Source: Trichobilharzia szidati (lineage: Eukaryota > Platyhelminthes > Trematoda > Strigeidida > Schistosomatidae). Taken from it: DNA of 64,000 nt. The position numbers were made by a program, and so were the translations under genes. Below the pieces are notes generated by a model. That model was given only the letters and a program-made list of their open reading frames with translations. It had not been told where the DNA came from and did not search any database. This document shows positions 22,135-34,549 of this stretch, one piece after another. The DNA lies in contig OX235273.1 in assembly GCA_944472155.2 (NCBI GenBank), forward strand, positions 7,351,204-7,415,203. Direction: 5' to 3'. Position 1 is the stretch's first letter; each line of letters starts with the position of its first letter.

Positions 22135-22634
22135 NNNNNNNNNNNNNNNNNNNNNNNNNNNNNNNNNNNNNNNNNNNNNNNNNNNNNNNNNNNNNNNNNN
22201 NNNNNNNNNNNNNNNNNNNNNNNNNNNNNNNNNNNNNNNNNNNNNNNNNNNNNNNNNNNNNNNNNNNNNNNNNNNNNNNNNNNNNNNNNNNNNNNNNNNN
22301 NNNNNNNNNNNNNNNNNNNNNNNNNNNNNNNNNNNNNNNNNNNNNNNNNNNNNNNNNNNNNNNNNNNNNNNNNNNNNNNNNNNNNNNNNNNNNNNNNNNN
22401 NNNNNNNNNNNNNNNNNNNNNNNNNNNNNNNNNNNNNNNNNNNNNNNNNNNNNNNNNNNNNNNNNNNNNNNNNNNNNNNNNNNNNNNNNNNNNNNNNNNN
22501 NNNNNNNNNNNNNNNNNNNNNNNNNNNNNNNNNNNNNNNNNNNNNNNNNNNNNNNNNNNNNNNNNNNNNNNNNNNNNNNNNNNNNNNNNNNNNNNNNNNN
22601 NNNNNNNNNNNNNNNNNNNNNNNNNNNNNNNNNN
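22135..22634. other. Assembly gap, 500 N
   Basis: Run of N. The reading frame that appears to cross it is not real. Confidence 1.
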
Positions 22635-22676
22635 GAATTATGTTCTCGTAGTATTCTTATTTATAAGTAAAAACAC

Positions 22677-22735
22677 AGTTCTTTTGTTCAGCGAAGAAAT
22701 TTCTTTTCAACGACTTCATTTTCAAGCTGTACAGT
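22677..22735 (-). ncRNA. Hammerhead-like PLE 3' terminal fold
   Basis: Minus strand: ACAGC/GCTG stem I, TTGAAAA in place of CTGANGA, then TGAAAAGAAATTTCTTC with an AAGAAATTTCTT stem III and a TTC triplet. It lies downstream of the minus PLE at 23046-25073. The core carries substitutions at conserved positions, so cleavage is doubtful. Confidence 0.45.
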
Positions 22736-23045
22736 CGTATTTATATTACAGAAAAGGTCATTAAGTGGCACTAAATAATTGCTCAGTCAATATACGTATA
22801 TATAAGTGATAAGAATAACGATAATTAAAATGTTATAAGGGGTAGAGTTGAAGTGGATAAATTACAAAATTATTAAAGATTGTTTTATAAGTGAATTGAA
22901 ATCAAAAATGTTTTAAAAATGTCAATTGTTGTCTAAAAATTTTAAAAAATTAAGAGTACGATTACGATAAGAATGAAGATGTGAAGTGAAGTGGAAAGAA
23001 TTCAAGTGGTAAAATAAAATATAGTAAAAACTAGAAAGAACATTA

Positions 23046-25073
23046 CTATGACCAAGGTAAAGAAAGGGGTTTGACAAAACGTTTTTGAACACATAATTTA
23101 GGTTTCTGTTCATGTATAGCTAAAGCTTCGGCTATGCATAAGTGAAGAAAACGTAAACTTTTGGATTGATTCGACTTTGCCATGTAGATAACTTTGAAAG
23201 ATGAATCACGTGGGGCTAAATGACCTGACTCTAACAGGTGATCACAGATAGACGACTTCGCAGTTCTACGTTCGCCTTTCATTAACCAGACTGGATAGTG
23301 TTCAGCTACACGTTTTTGGAGATTACGCTTACAACGTCCAATATAAACAGCTCCACAAGAGCAGGTAAAAGAGTAAATACACATGGATGTGGACAAAAGC
23401 GGTAATCTATCCTTGACGCATTGTCTAATCATATTTCGGCTGGTAAAAACTAGTTGTAAGTCAGCTGCAGGAAAAGTACGTTTAATACATTTAGATAAAC
23501 GATTTTGAATCAATTCCGAAATGGTGTCACCATTGAATGCCAGACTCATAAACAGTTTCTTCTTTGGCACTGTGATTTGTCTAGGGGCGGATTCTTTCTT
23601 GATGTTACGTTCGATAAACCTTGTAGGATAACCATTATTAAGGAGATTTGATCGAAGCTTATCTAGTTCACTATCGATTGTCTCTGCAGAGCAGATTTTA
23701 CGAATTCTAGAGCATAAGGAATGAATAAGATTTCTCTTTCTCCCTAACGGTACCCAACTGTTGAAGTTAGTGTACTGCCCAGTGAATGTTGGCTTTCGGT
23801 AAATCGACCTTAGCAACGTACCATTCTCTCTTCTATCTAGCTTTACATCAAGGAAGTGAAATTAGGAATTCGACTCTTCTTCGACCGTGAAAAGCAAAGA
23901 TGGGTGAGAACCATTAAATATTCCAAGAAGTTCAGCAGTTGAAGAGTTTTCGTCACATACAATGAAAGTGTCATATATATATTTTTTATACATAGACAAA
24001 CTACCGATGGTTTCCCTTAGTGGACCATTCAATAAGCTTGCCATGAAGACGTCCGCTAAGAGCTGTCATAAAGGAGACCCCATTGCAACTCCATCCCTTT
24101 GATTGTAGATGACATCATTAAATCTAAATTGCGCATTCAGTGTGCATCTCAATAATAGTTGTTTAAGATCTTCAGTTGGTAACCCAATGTTCATGCTATT
24201 TGAATCAGTATACTCACATAGATAGCAGATAGTGTCTACTAGTGGTACATTTGTGAACAAAGAACAAACATCTAGCGAAATCATATGCTTACCAGACACA
24301 TTAATTTCATCAACACAACTGACAAGGTCAAAAGTGTCCGAAAGACTATGTTTACATAGATTTAATCTCACTGGTTCCAGAATTTCCGCAAGCCATTTAG
24401 CGGTAGGGTGATACGGTGAATTCAGCATATCCAATACAGGTCGCAGAGGGACATCATCTTTGTGCACCTTTGGAAGACCATATAAACGGGGGATAGTTGA
24501 ACCAGATGGTTTAAGCTGTTCAAACATATATGGAGTAATGACGCATTCTTGCTTTAGTTTTGTCAAGGTTTTTGATAATTCTTTCTCAATATTCTCTGTC
24601 TTGTCTTTTTGATCGGGTGATTTTTGAAATTTTTCTTCATCACTCAGAATGGTACATAATTTGTTGACATAGTCATCACGATTAAGAATAACAATACCTG
24701 ATCCTTTGTCTGGACGAATCAGTATTATGTTTTTGTTGTTAAGCAGTTCATTAAGCTGTCTTTTGTGTTCTTTTGATAACATATGTCATTGTCTGCCTTG
24801 CGTTCTTTGGTACTGGTAATAACAATGAAGTAATGCAGATTTAAATTGTTCAACGTCTTCACTAGACGTTGGACGCAAGTCATGTGTTTGATTCATGAGA
24901 TTTTCAAACTGAACTTTTGTGTCTAATTCGTTGACTCTGGACGAAAAAGTAGAGAACTTCAGACCGAGAGATAGGATTTGCATTTGAATATGAGACAAAG
25001 ATATGTTACAATAGTTGAAAACGTATTTTTCTGGTGAATCCGGATTCTTATTTCCTGTTACACCTCTGGTCAA
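23046..25073 (-). pseudogene. Near full-length Penelope-like element
   Basis: The most complete PLE here. 25073-24786 is N-terminal sequence. 24782-24066 holds NIILIRPDKGSGIVILNRDD (PLE fingertip motif), STIPRLYGLPKVHKDDVPLR, HMISLDVCSLFTNVP (motif A, catalytic D intact) and DGVAMGSPL (motif B). After a stop, 24044-23862 continues MYKKYIYDTFIVCDE: the YVDD box is now YIYD, with the first catalytic aspartate replaced. 23816-23046 gives YRKPTFTGQYTNFNSWVPL, the GIY-YIG core CIYSFTCSCGAVYIGRCKRN and the C-terminus CVQKRFVKPLSLPWS. Only a few frame breaks separate the blocks, so inactivation appears fairly recent. Its 5' boundary (25067-25103) matches 6201-6237. Confidence 0.92.
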
Positions 25074-25102
25074 ATAGACCAGTCACATTATAGGTAATTC
25101 TC

Positions 25103-25409
25103 AGACAAGTCTGTAGCCGTCACACTACGTGCTCTGTGTGAAACCTACGCTTTGCGGATTGGTTGGTCTCCATATCCTATGTCCAGAGAGAGAGAGATAG
25201 AGAGTGCTATTTTTCAGTATTAACCGCAGCAGTTAGGCAAGCATGCAGTGCTTATTTTCAGCACTAAAGTGGCATTATTTCACATAGTGATCATATTTTT
25301 AAGATTTTGTCGCATTAATTAAGCACCCAGGTCTCTTTTTAAGCACGACCAGCTTTATTTCAGAACATAGTGGGTAGGTAGATAAAATCTTCGTTTAACA
25401 TAAAAAGGC
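25103..25409. repeat. 300-bp dispersed repeat (copy B)
   Basis: Near-identical to 7930-8228. Lies between the PLE 5' boundary and the start of duplicated block copy 2. Confidence 0.75.
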
Positions 25410-26285
25410 ACAGGATATAGATGGATGGATTTTTGGAAAACATTAACTCAATGCTGGAGGCAATTCAATTCACTTATGAATTGGAAAGTCAGTAGGGGAG
25501 CTTCCAATGTTACATTGCAGCGTAAAAAAATAAAGAAGATGAGAAGTTAAACACTAGTGTTTAGAGGAAACTCACTCATTCAAACAGATATTTGGACTTC
25601 CGATCATCCCATCCTATGTCAGTGAAAATAGGATTGGTGAAGTGTTTAAGTGATAGAGCACAAGAACTAAGTAGTATCAAGGTAAATCTAAGACAGGAAG
25701 TGAGACACATAAGAGAAGCCTTGAAAGTTAATAATTACTCTGATAAATTAGTCAGGAAATATGTAAGGAAACATAAAAATAAAATAAATAATATTAGTAG
25801 TGATAGCGATGGTGATAATAATAATAATATTATTATTATTAATGATGACATGTACGTCAAACATGCGCGAGACAGGTGCAGTCAGACTAGCCAAGCATAA
25901 AAACCTAGCAGCCGAATCCAGATTAGTTGACCCGAATAAGGTCAGAAATCTAGAGAATAGTTCAGCCGTAGATAGCACTACATGCAATTACACACAACCA
26001 TACAATAGGCTGGATGGGATGGGATAAGATGACAGTTTTAAAGTCTAATGTAACACGGGTGGAGGGAGAGATTGATAACAGAAGCTTTGCGCTTGTCGAA
26101 TCAACTGCAAATACATGTAATAGGAATGATTCATCACCTGTCCTGAGATATCTGGAAAATTCTACTACCCATACGACAAATAGGAGAAGACAAAGAGAAC
26201 TATAAAACTGAAGTTTCGAAGTCGTGTGATTATAATTGATGATACGGTTGTGAACAATAATAAATTTTGTTCGAAACACTGACAT
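25410..26285 (+). pseudogene. PLE linker fused to nuclease tail by deletion
   Basis: 25592-25870 matches the linker of 13412-13690. Then GACAGGTGCAGTCAGACTAG jumps directly into the TVRLAKHKN part of the nuclease, deleting the GIY half. RNLENSSAVDSTTC and the GAACAA/TTTGTTC hairpin follow to 26275. Confidence 0.78.
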
Positions 26286-26309
26286 CCAGTAAATAATACT
26301 ATTTCTTCA

Positions 26310-26614
26310 CTATGTGATACATCTAATAAACAAACTAATATGGAATCGCTGAATCATTCCATCGTCTCTCCTAGTCACTGAAATATCCAAGAAACCGAGT
26401 TTATTATTCGATTCGAATTCGGAAGTCACTCGGATACTTGGATGAATATGATTAAATAGAGTAATAGAGTTTTCAATAGATTTACTACTATTCCTAATAA
26501 TGAAGGTATCATCCACATAACGTTTATATAGCAGAAATAACAATATGTCAATAAATCGTAAATAATCTTACGTAATTGAAAGGGTTGACAACTAACAAGT
26601 TGACTGATGAACAA
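26310..26614 (-). pseudogene. PLE RT fragment (copy of 14427-14640)
   Basis: LFLLYKRYVDDTFIIRNSSK and LFNHIHPSIRVTSEFESN on the minus strand, with YVDD intact. Upstream and downstream RT motifs are missing. Confidence 0.8.
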
Positions 26615-26619
26615 TCATT

Positions 26620-27450
26620 TAGAGAATAAATGATAAGAAACATGCGAACAAGGAATTTAAAATTTTTGGGAAAATTTGAAATAGACTATCAAAAAGACTA
26701 CAGAGAGATTGTTATGCAACAATTCAAGATAATATAATTGACACTAAGTCCACAGTGGTACATGAGGGACTGGACAGAAGGCTTCTAAATGCAGAACTGA
26801 ACTTTATTCTAATGGATTGCTGAAGCTTTGGCAGTCAAAATCCTCCTAAGCGGCTTGATCTTACTTGATAGATGACTTTGAATGAAATCTCTGCGGATTC
26901 TCTTTGATCATTTTATATTTGATTTCCGAATTTATTTCTCGTTACGTTTTGATACTACTTATGAGTAGGCTGTGTTTTTGCATACAACGTTTTCGGTGGA
27001 TCATCTTATATTCACCCTCTGGAGCATGATTATTTGAGGTTTTGTACTTTTCACGAATTTTTCGAATTTTTACGGATTAATTTTGTTCTTTTTGGTGGCC
27101 TGCTTGAACTATGAGGATGCATGAAGTTCTATCTGAAGTAATGCATTTCTTATTCTTCCAATTATTCATTTCCAATTTCTTTTGGTCACAGAATGTGATT
27201 ATGCATATTTTTAAGTCAGTTTTATACCTACTCCTGTGCATTTTCGAATTAGATGAGGGAAGAATATCGTGAGAGGTTGGTTTATTGGGGAAGGTAAACT
27301 GTGACTGTTAACTCTGTTACTGTCCAAAACGACATTACCTGATAAAGAACTTGAGAAACCTCTATCGTCCAGTTACATACGTTTGAAGTAAAAGTGCGTA
27401 ATTTGAAAAAAATAACATTTCTATCAAAGTAGTGTAAGGTTGAAAAGTAA
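26620..27450. other. No gene recognised (copy of 14650-15540)
   Basis: Collinear non-coding stretch of copy 2; nothing recognised. Confidence 0.45.
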
Positions 27451-27905
27451 TTTCATAGGATAAAGTTCTTGCATATATTCCAAGAGCACTTCCCAATTTC
27501 TCCGCATAGGAGTTTTCATAGTTAGATCAAATCAATTTCTATACATAAATTCATCGACGTGACTGCAATTCATCCTGTTTCTTGACTCACTCATCACTGC
27601 TCCGATCCTCAATTTTAGGTGACTCTAGAAACTTTCAATGGGATTTGTGTGAGGCTGATCAAAGGGATTGACGAAATCGTTCGTATGATTGACTACGTTG
27701 TGATGAATATAGCCCAAGGATGAGAGTTGGCTGCATGTTTTCTCTTTTCCTAAGAGTCTGATGTCTAACCAGTCCTTAAGAACTAGATTGGGATGAAACT
27801 TGTTACGGACTCCTCTGAATGGTTGCTGAAGGTCATTAATCTGCTGTTCAATAGGTAGTTTCGTTCTGGGCCGCTGTATTTGACAGTCACGAGATAAACT
27901 TTAGC
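27450..27905 (-). pseudogene. Merlin-type transposase remnant (copy 2)
   Basis: Same YIHHN-VNHTNDFVNPFDQ and NPIESF pattern as 15635-15859, with a few substitutions and a frame break. No longer open over its length. Confidence 0.65.
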
Positions 27906-27988
27906 AGCCACCAAATGACCTTGAACAAACAATTCAAATAAAGGGCTTTAAAAACCCTTGATTTTGTTGATGAATTTTAAATTTAATT

Positions 27989-28847
27989 CAGAGTAATTTA
28001 CAAAGTCAACAGAAACCTACCGAAAGCAGTTTGTTTCCGACTTCTCTGTACTGTAGAAGCCCTCGTAATGTGCATCGAGAAGCCGGAGCTGTGTGTTCAA
28101 AAGAAATTAGTCCAACCTCTACAACTACCATGGACTTAGTTCGGTATGTTACCTTAGCTTCCGTTTTTGTTTTTTGATCCCTTTTCGTTCGCTATGCGTG
28201 TGATTCTTACTCCCTCAGTCTTCATTCGATTCACCCTATTTTTTTTTCCAGTTATAAAAACAGTTATTTCAAGTTTTTTTTCCATGCTTTTCCTGTTCAC
28301 ATTTATAATCCGTTCAATAATAACAAAAATTTTTTAGAAAATTAACTATTTTACAATTATATCTTAATCCTGTGCAATTTTTGTGTTTCTAAGGTTCTTG
28401 TAATCTATATTCACACTTCCTAACTTCCATTTTAAGTTAAAACTATTATATCAGTTTTTGTTTCCATGCTCATTTTCTGCACACCTGTAATTTGCTAAAT
28501 CCCATGTAATTTTGTTTCTAAGGCTTTTGTAATCTATATTCACACCTCCTGATTCCCATCTCAATTTGAAAATTATTATTTGAATTTTGTCTCCATGCTC
28601 ATATCCGTTCTAATCCTGCGTAATTTTGTTTCTAAGCCTCTCGTAAAACCATATCTAGTTGGAAATAATTATCACCTTTTATTCGCCGTCATAATTATGT
28701 AGAATCAAACAAGAATTGTCTCCATGTAAAATTATGTATTTAAATGCAATTGTACAGCTTTCGAAAATGAAATCGCCGAAAAGATCGTCATCTTTGCTGA
28801 ACTTCTTATTCTTCTCAATCTAATGTTCCAATAGGTATTTTCCACGA
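27989..28847 (+). mobile_element. 5'-truncated PLE insertion with 13-bp target duplication
   Basis: Copy 1 lacks this segment. The 13-mer TTTAAATTTAATT stands on both sides (27976-27988 and 28848-28860). The 5' portion encodes only the last PLE residues (KPELCVQKKLVQPLQLPW near 28075-28135). The rest is 3' UTR, ending with a hammerhead-like fold (28752-28800: CAGC/GCTG stem I, CGAAAAGAT...ATCTTT). A clean target-primed insertion younger than the block duplication or haplotype split. Confidence 0.88.
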
Positions 28848-29059
28848 TTTAAATTTAATTGTTTAGTAGAACGATTCTGAATGAAGTTTAACTTTAGACA
28901 CTGAAGAGACCCGGAAAGTATCAATAATCGGTCAAGTTAAACTTAAGACATCAGTAAGTATCAACGGAGTTCGACCACGTGAGTGACCTCGGAACACTCG
29001 GTTAGCAAGCTAGTGAAATTATAACAGGAGAAGGTAAGACACAGAGGCCAATGTATATT

Positions 29060-29590
29060 TTCAGTGGATCATACCTATAATTGAGAAGATTTGTAGCTCA
29101 GGTGGATGGTGGGAGTGTTCTCTGAACTGATTGATGGTTTAATTGCGGAGCTTTCGTCGTCCGCCATATGATAGACAACAACAATGCAAGTTTTAGCATA
29201 AGACGAATTGATTTACATTCTCCATGAATGATGATAGAATTGTGTCTCCTGACAACCATCCTCATTATTGGTAGTCGACCTACATCTGTATTGATCATTT
29301 TTTATTGATTTGCAAATTGAACTTTCTTGTCACGTGATTTACCTTTTATTAGTTGGTAGATCTGGTCTATATTAATAATATGTTTGTTAATCGCTGGTTG
29401 ATTCACTTGAGTACCAGGTTTCTAGGAATTCCCTGGCATTACTTTTGGTGTTTCCTCTGTCTAAGATTTCGACATTATCTCAATTGAATCGGTGTCCATG
29501 ATTATCTACATGCATTGATATGAAACAGGAATATATATATATATATCATGTCTTTTCACAGCTAATTTGTGCTCTTAAATTCGGATTCGA
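29060..29590 (-). pseudogene. PLE nuclease C-terminus and UTR (copy 2, minus arm)
   Basis: Duplicate of 16265-16795 with the same order: UTR, then NVEILD-type and HKLAVKRHD-type tail on the minus strand. Confidence 0.78.
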
Positions 29591-30205
29591 AGGGGAAATG
29601 ATAAGGATATCAAAGCAAGAATCAGGAAAGCAAGATGAGCTTTCATTACTGTCAAGTCTGTGTGGAGGTCGACAGCACTACTCAGCATGAAAAATAAGAT
29701 CCGAATTTTCAACTCCAATGTGAAGTCAGTGCTTCTTACTTTACGGATCAGAGACTTCGCCAGCGCGTCATAAAGAGCATCTCAAACAAACTACAGACCT
29801 TCATCAACACCTGTCTTCGCTCAATACTTAGCTCAAGATCAGATGGCCGGCCAGAAAAGATCAACAACAGAGATCTCTTGGAGGAAACCAACCAGGAACC
29901 GATTGTGAAACAAATATGCAGGAAGAAATGCAGTTAGGTGGATTGGCCATACTCTGAGGAAACAATGCATCAAGTGATATCACTAGACAAGCCATTGCTC
30001 GAGTGGAACCCGAAAGGGAAGTGGCGAGTTGGTCGTCAGTGCGAGGGTGACTTGGAGGAGGTCATGTGAAGAAGAGATGAAAACGTGTGGGCAGACTTGG
30101 AGCCAGGTGAAGACTCTAGCAGAGAACCGAACGCAATGGAGACGCACGGCTGAAGCCCTATGTTCCTCTAGGAATTAAAGGAAATGATAATAATAATAAT
30201 AATAA
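29590..30205 (+). pseudogene. RTE LINE 3' fragment (copy 2)
   Basis: Duplicate of 16796-17398. Ends GCTGAAGCCCTATGTTCC and a longer AAT tail (30186-30203) than in copy 1. Confidence 0.82.
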
Positions 30206-30369
30206 CCTGATAAAGGAGGTATTACGGTTATTTTTAGTTATATTAGGGTTGCTTTAGATGTAATTTCACAGTAGGATTAGGGAGAGGGTTATAACACCTA
30301 GATAAGTGCATCTATAGAATGTAGAATAATGACTATATTGACACCTCAATCCAAGAATAAGAGGTATTT

Positions 30370-30735
30370 CTGTCACACAACAGAGGACGGCATCTTGTCT
30401 TTTTATTCATTTTGTTAAGTGTATGTTCAAGTGATGGTATTAATTTTATCCCCTTTTTCTGTTGGATCTTTCGATTTGCATAATATCGAATTAAGCGACT
30501 TGACTGGCTTGTGTGCTATATCTATATCAAACGGTTTCAGTATTCTAGCTGTTATTTCAGAGATATTTTTCATGTATGGTAGAATGAATTTTCTTGTGGT
30601 CTTTGATGATGGTTCTTTGTTGGTGTTTTGATTCGACTTTACACACTTTTTGATGAAATTTTGTGGATAATCATTCTTTTTGAAGACCGTTTGTAAGTAT
30701 TTTTCTTCCATTCTTTTCAACTCTGGAGTGCTACA
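30370..30735 (-). pseudogene. PLE linker (copy 2)
   Basis: Duplicate of 17560-17925. Minus frame 30427-30768 with KYLQTVFKKNDYPQNFIKK and ITARILKPFDIDIAHKPVK. Confidence 0.8.
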
Positions 30736-31260
30736 GTGTGTTTGAACTCTTCTAAACAATGTCTGCACACAGTTTCATTTGTGAGACACGATATGTATTC
30801 TTTAGTATCAGTGCATATAGACAATTATGGTCATCAATTTGATTGGGATAATGTCGAAATCTTAGACAGAGGAAACACCAAAAGTGCAGCCAGGGAATTC
30901 CTAGAAGCCTGGTACTCAAACGAAAATGCAATTAACAAACACTTTAGTATAGACGAAATATACCAACTAATAAGAAGTAAATCAGGTGACCAAAAAGTTT
31001 AAAATCCAAGTCAGTAGAAAATGGTCAATACATATGTAAAGATGGTTACCAGGATACGTACGCAATTCTATCACTCATGAAGAAATTTAAATCATTTCAC
31101 TTTATGCTGAAAATTGCGCTGAAGGGGGATGTTGTCCAGAAGGTGGACGACGAAAGCTCCTCAACTAAACCAACTAGCTCAGAGAACACTATTAATTGTA
31201 AATCATCCACCTGAGCTACAAATCTTCTCTATTATTTCTCGTCTAGTTCTCTGTCAGAAG
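30736..31260 (+). pseudogene. PLE nuclease C-terminus (copy 2, plus arm)
   Basis: Duplicate of 17925-18440. Open to 31002 with NYGHQFDWDNVEILDRGNTK and EFLEAWYSNENAINKH. Confidence 0.8.
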
Positions 31261-32185
31261 CGACTTGTTGGCTATCCTTTCTAACCGACTGACCGGCCTG
31301 CTATCTGACCTTTATTGTTGAGGCAAAGAAGACAGCTCTGTTAATGAAAGTTTTCACAGTAACCGCCTGTTTTAGAAATATACAAATACACAGAATTATA
31401 AATGTGAACTGAAATTTGGACATCATTATTCTACTATTTATGTATTTAAGTAGTCAGTCTAACAACATACCTTCTCTACTGTCAGTCATACACATCGTTT
31501 ATATATTTAATAACCAATTAGGCGTCAATCATTTGAGTATGTTTATGGCTGAGATAGTTTGCTAAACTTGCCTTGATTATCGTCCTTGAATGACAAACTT
31601 TCAACTATAAATTGGACATTTCTTCTCTAACCTTGAATATTCTACCTAATAAAACAGCCATAATTGTTTATTTACCTCTGACTGCTTTCCGTATTGATTA
31701 AATACAGTGATGATGTTGACGATGAGTGAGTGAGTGAGTGAGTAGTAAGTCTGATCAATAAATACACTCCAGACACACTTACTTGCATAGACACAGAATA
31801 ATTTTCAACCTCATTTTGTTCATTCACATCAAAATATATAGACACAAGAAAAAAATACGTACGTGAATGAATCATTCGCGTTTTAATGAATCAATGTGTC
31901 TGTAAATTAAAAATAAAACAAGAAGCGTTTCAAGGTCAAGCGTAGGCGGATGGTTTAAAGGTTGGTTGGTTGGTCGGTCATTCATTCATCTATTGATTAC
32001 AAAGGAAGGTGAAATAGGCGTAAAATAATCACTCACATCACAGAATTCGTCATCGAAATAATTTAATTAGTTCAATGTATAATATTTAAAAGTGATGAGA
32101 ATAAAAGTAAATTTAGGGCGTTTTCGCGCGAATAGTACATGTAACAAACGCTATGGCAGATATTACAGCTGTGTGTATTATTAGT
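31260..32185. other. No gene seen (copy of 18440-19390)
   Basis: Collinear spacer with GAGT and GGTT microsatellites; no protein-like frame. Confidence 0.5.
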
Positions 32186-33730
32186 ATTGTTATTATTGTT
32201 TCTTTTAGTTCCTAGAGGAACATAGGGCTTCAGATGCACGTCTCCATTGCGTTCGGTTTTCCACCAACGCTTTCACCTGGCTCCACGTTTGCCCACATGC
32301 TTTCGTCTTCTCTTAGCATCAGCCTCCTCCTCCATGTCACCCTCGCACTGACGACCAACATGCCGCTTTACATTCGGGTACCACTCAAGCGATGGCCTGG
32401 CGTGTGATGTCACTTGATGATTCGTTTACTCAGAGTATGACCAATCCACCTAACTCCATTTCTTCCTGCATTTTTGTTGCAAAATCGGTTCCTGCTGTGT
32501 TGGTTCGCTCAATGCCAGAGATCCCTGTTGCTGATCTTTTCTGGCTGGCCATCTGATCTTGAGGGAAGTATTCAGCGAAGACAGGTGTTGATAAAGGTGT
32601 GTAGTTTCTTCAAAGTGGCCTCCGTGACGCGGCGCCAAGTCTCTGATCCGCATAGTAAGTAGCACTGACCTCACATTAGAGCTGAAAATCCTCACCTTAT
32701 TTTCCATGCTGAGTGCTGTTGATCTCTTCCAGACAGACTTGAGAAAAATGAAACCTTGTCTTGCTTTCCCGATCCTCGCTGCTTTGATATCCCTATCATT
32801 TCCGTCCGCCTGTACTTGAAACGATGTTTTCCTGGTAGGTGAGTAGATAGGTAAAGGAGGTTGCTTCTTTCAGATTTCTCCCATTCATACCGGCTGATTG
32901 CTGTCTGTTGTTGTTGCTGTCGCTGTTGGTCAGGAATCTTAAACACCTCTGTTTTCTTTATGAAGTCCTTCCTATCTTTGATGCTCCTTCTGCTAACTTG
33001 TTGCTTTTCACTTGTATATCTTCTAGTTCGTGGGAAATCAGACATATATCATCATCGGTGAAGTCCAGATCCTCCAAGTTTTGTGTGTGGGTCAATTTGA
33101 TGCCTGTTTCCTCGCTGCCCGCTGTCTGTCACATTATCCAGTCTACCGCAATCAAGAAACCCACTGGAGATAGTAGGCAGCCAACCAACCAGCCTTGTCT
33201 TACTCCCGTTTTCACTTCTTCGAAGGATTCCGTTAGTTTCGCGTTGTGGATTACTTGGCATGCAGCATTATCGTACAACTGTTGGATAAGATGCATAATT
33301 GTTGTATCGAAGTAGTTGTCAAATCAATTCTCAATCGACGCTTCGCTATCGAAGGCCTTTTCAAAGTCAATAAAGTTGACTGAAGTAGAGAGGTGACTGC
33401 CATTCCAATCTCTGTTCAATGATGATGATCCGTAGTGTTGCAATTTGATCGATGCATGATTTGTTCCTCCTGAATCCAGCCTGTTCCGGTCGAAGATTTT
33501 CTTTCAGGATGGCGAGTTTGATTCTCTCTTGGATGATGGACAGTAGCATAATACCGCTCCAGTTCTTGCATTGACTTAAGTCCCCTTTCTTGAACAGTTT
33601 GAATAAATAAGTTTCTAATTAACATGAGAAAAAGCACTATCCAGCTCGATGGATGGCAGTTTATCCCATTACATGAGATGACCATTTTGGAGTGGTGTCC
33701 TTGGTTCATAAAATGTACTCCTGAACATTT
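32185..33730 (-). pseudogene. RTE LINE, long 3' copy (copy 2)
   Basis: Duplicate of 19391-20940 with additional frameshifts. A 3' end GAACATAGGGCTTC lies near 32218. The motif A and motif B regions are recognisable only in pieces. Confidence 0.8.
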
Positions 33731-34400
33731 TAAATGAGTGGTATTCAACAACAAAATATCGTTGTGTATTTCTCGAAGGAGACAAAGAAGAGATATCATC
33801 ATAATGGTGGATTGGTCTGCTCTTCAGGTCAGGCAGAAGGAACTGTGTCACACACGATCTACTGTTAATCAATCTGTTTTATTTGAAGATCCTGGACAGA
33901 GGGAAAATATCGTGCGATAAACTGCGCCGAAAATTCTACACACTACATAAAGCTTATTCGGAATAAAGCTATTCATACTATTATTATTATATATTACTTA
34001 TTTCGTTGAGTGGACATAACAACCACGCTACAATGAACGTCGTTGTTATGGTATATAATAAACCTACCAACCGCCTCCACTGTACCCATTCAAGTAGACA
34101 GAAACGCGAAAGTGTGCGGCACGTTTGTCTTGTCTATAATTTATGTACACCCACCCAGTTGGAGGTGTTATTGGAATGAGGTCGGATAATCTATTAATTA
34201 AACAAAATGTTTGAAATAAAAAAATGTTGACAATAATTGAAATTGGTAATATAAATCAATAAATTGTATCCATTTTATTGATTATTGTGGCAAAATATTA
34301 ACAATTTCATTTATATTTTAACAATAGAAGGCAAGACAAGGAAGCCAAAGTATAATTTTTCATTAATCATACCGCTGTCTATATATTTACAGCTTGCCTC
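33730..34400. other. Unassigned repeat (copy of 20940-21600)
   Basis: Non-coding; contains the same LTR-like relic near 34322-34350. Confidence 0.45.
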
Positions 34401-34404
34401 ATTC

Positions 34405-34545
34405 TGATGAATAATAATAATAATAATAATAAAATTAATAAATTTGCTTTATTCCAAAACAGTACTTGTGATGTAGAATGGAATTCTCAGCATTTTTACT
34501 ACAGTATTGCATCCAGTTAGTACATTATCAATAAATAGAATGAAA
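34405..34545 (-). mobile_element. CR1/Jockey-like LINE 3' end (minus)
   Basis: ATT tail and LINE terminus in minus orientation, directly facing the plus copy that starts at 34550. Both LINE tails therefore point outward. Confidence 0.75.
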
Positions 34546-34549
34546 TGAA

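Noticed and set aside
21754..22764. 336-codon frame across N
   Set aside because: The middle is 500 N; only the first 127 codons (LINE RT) are real.
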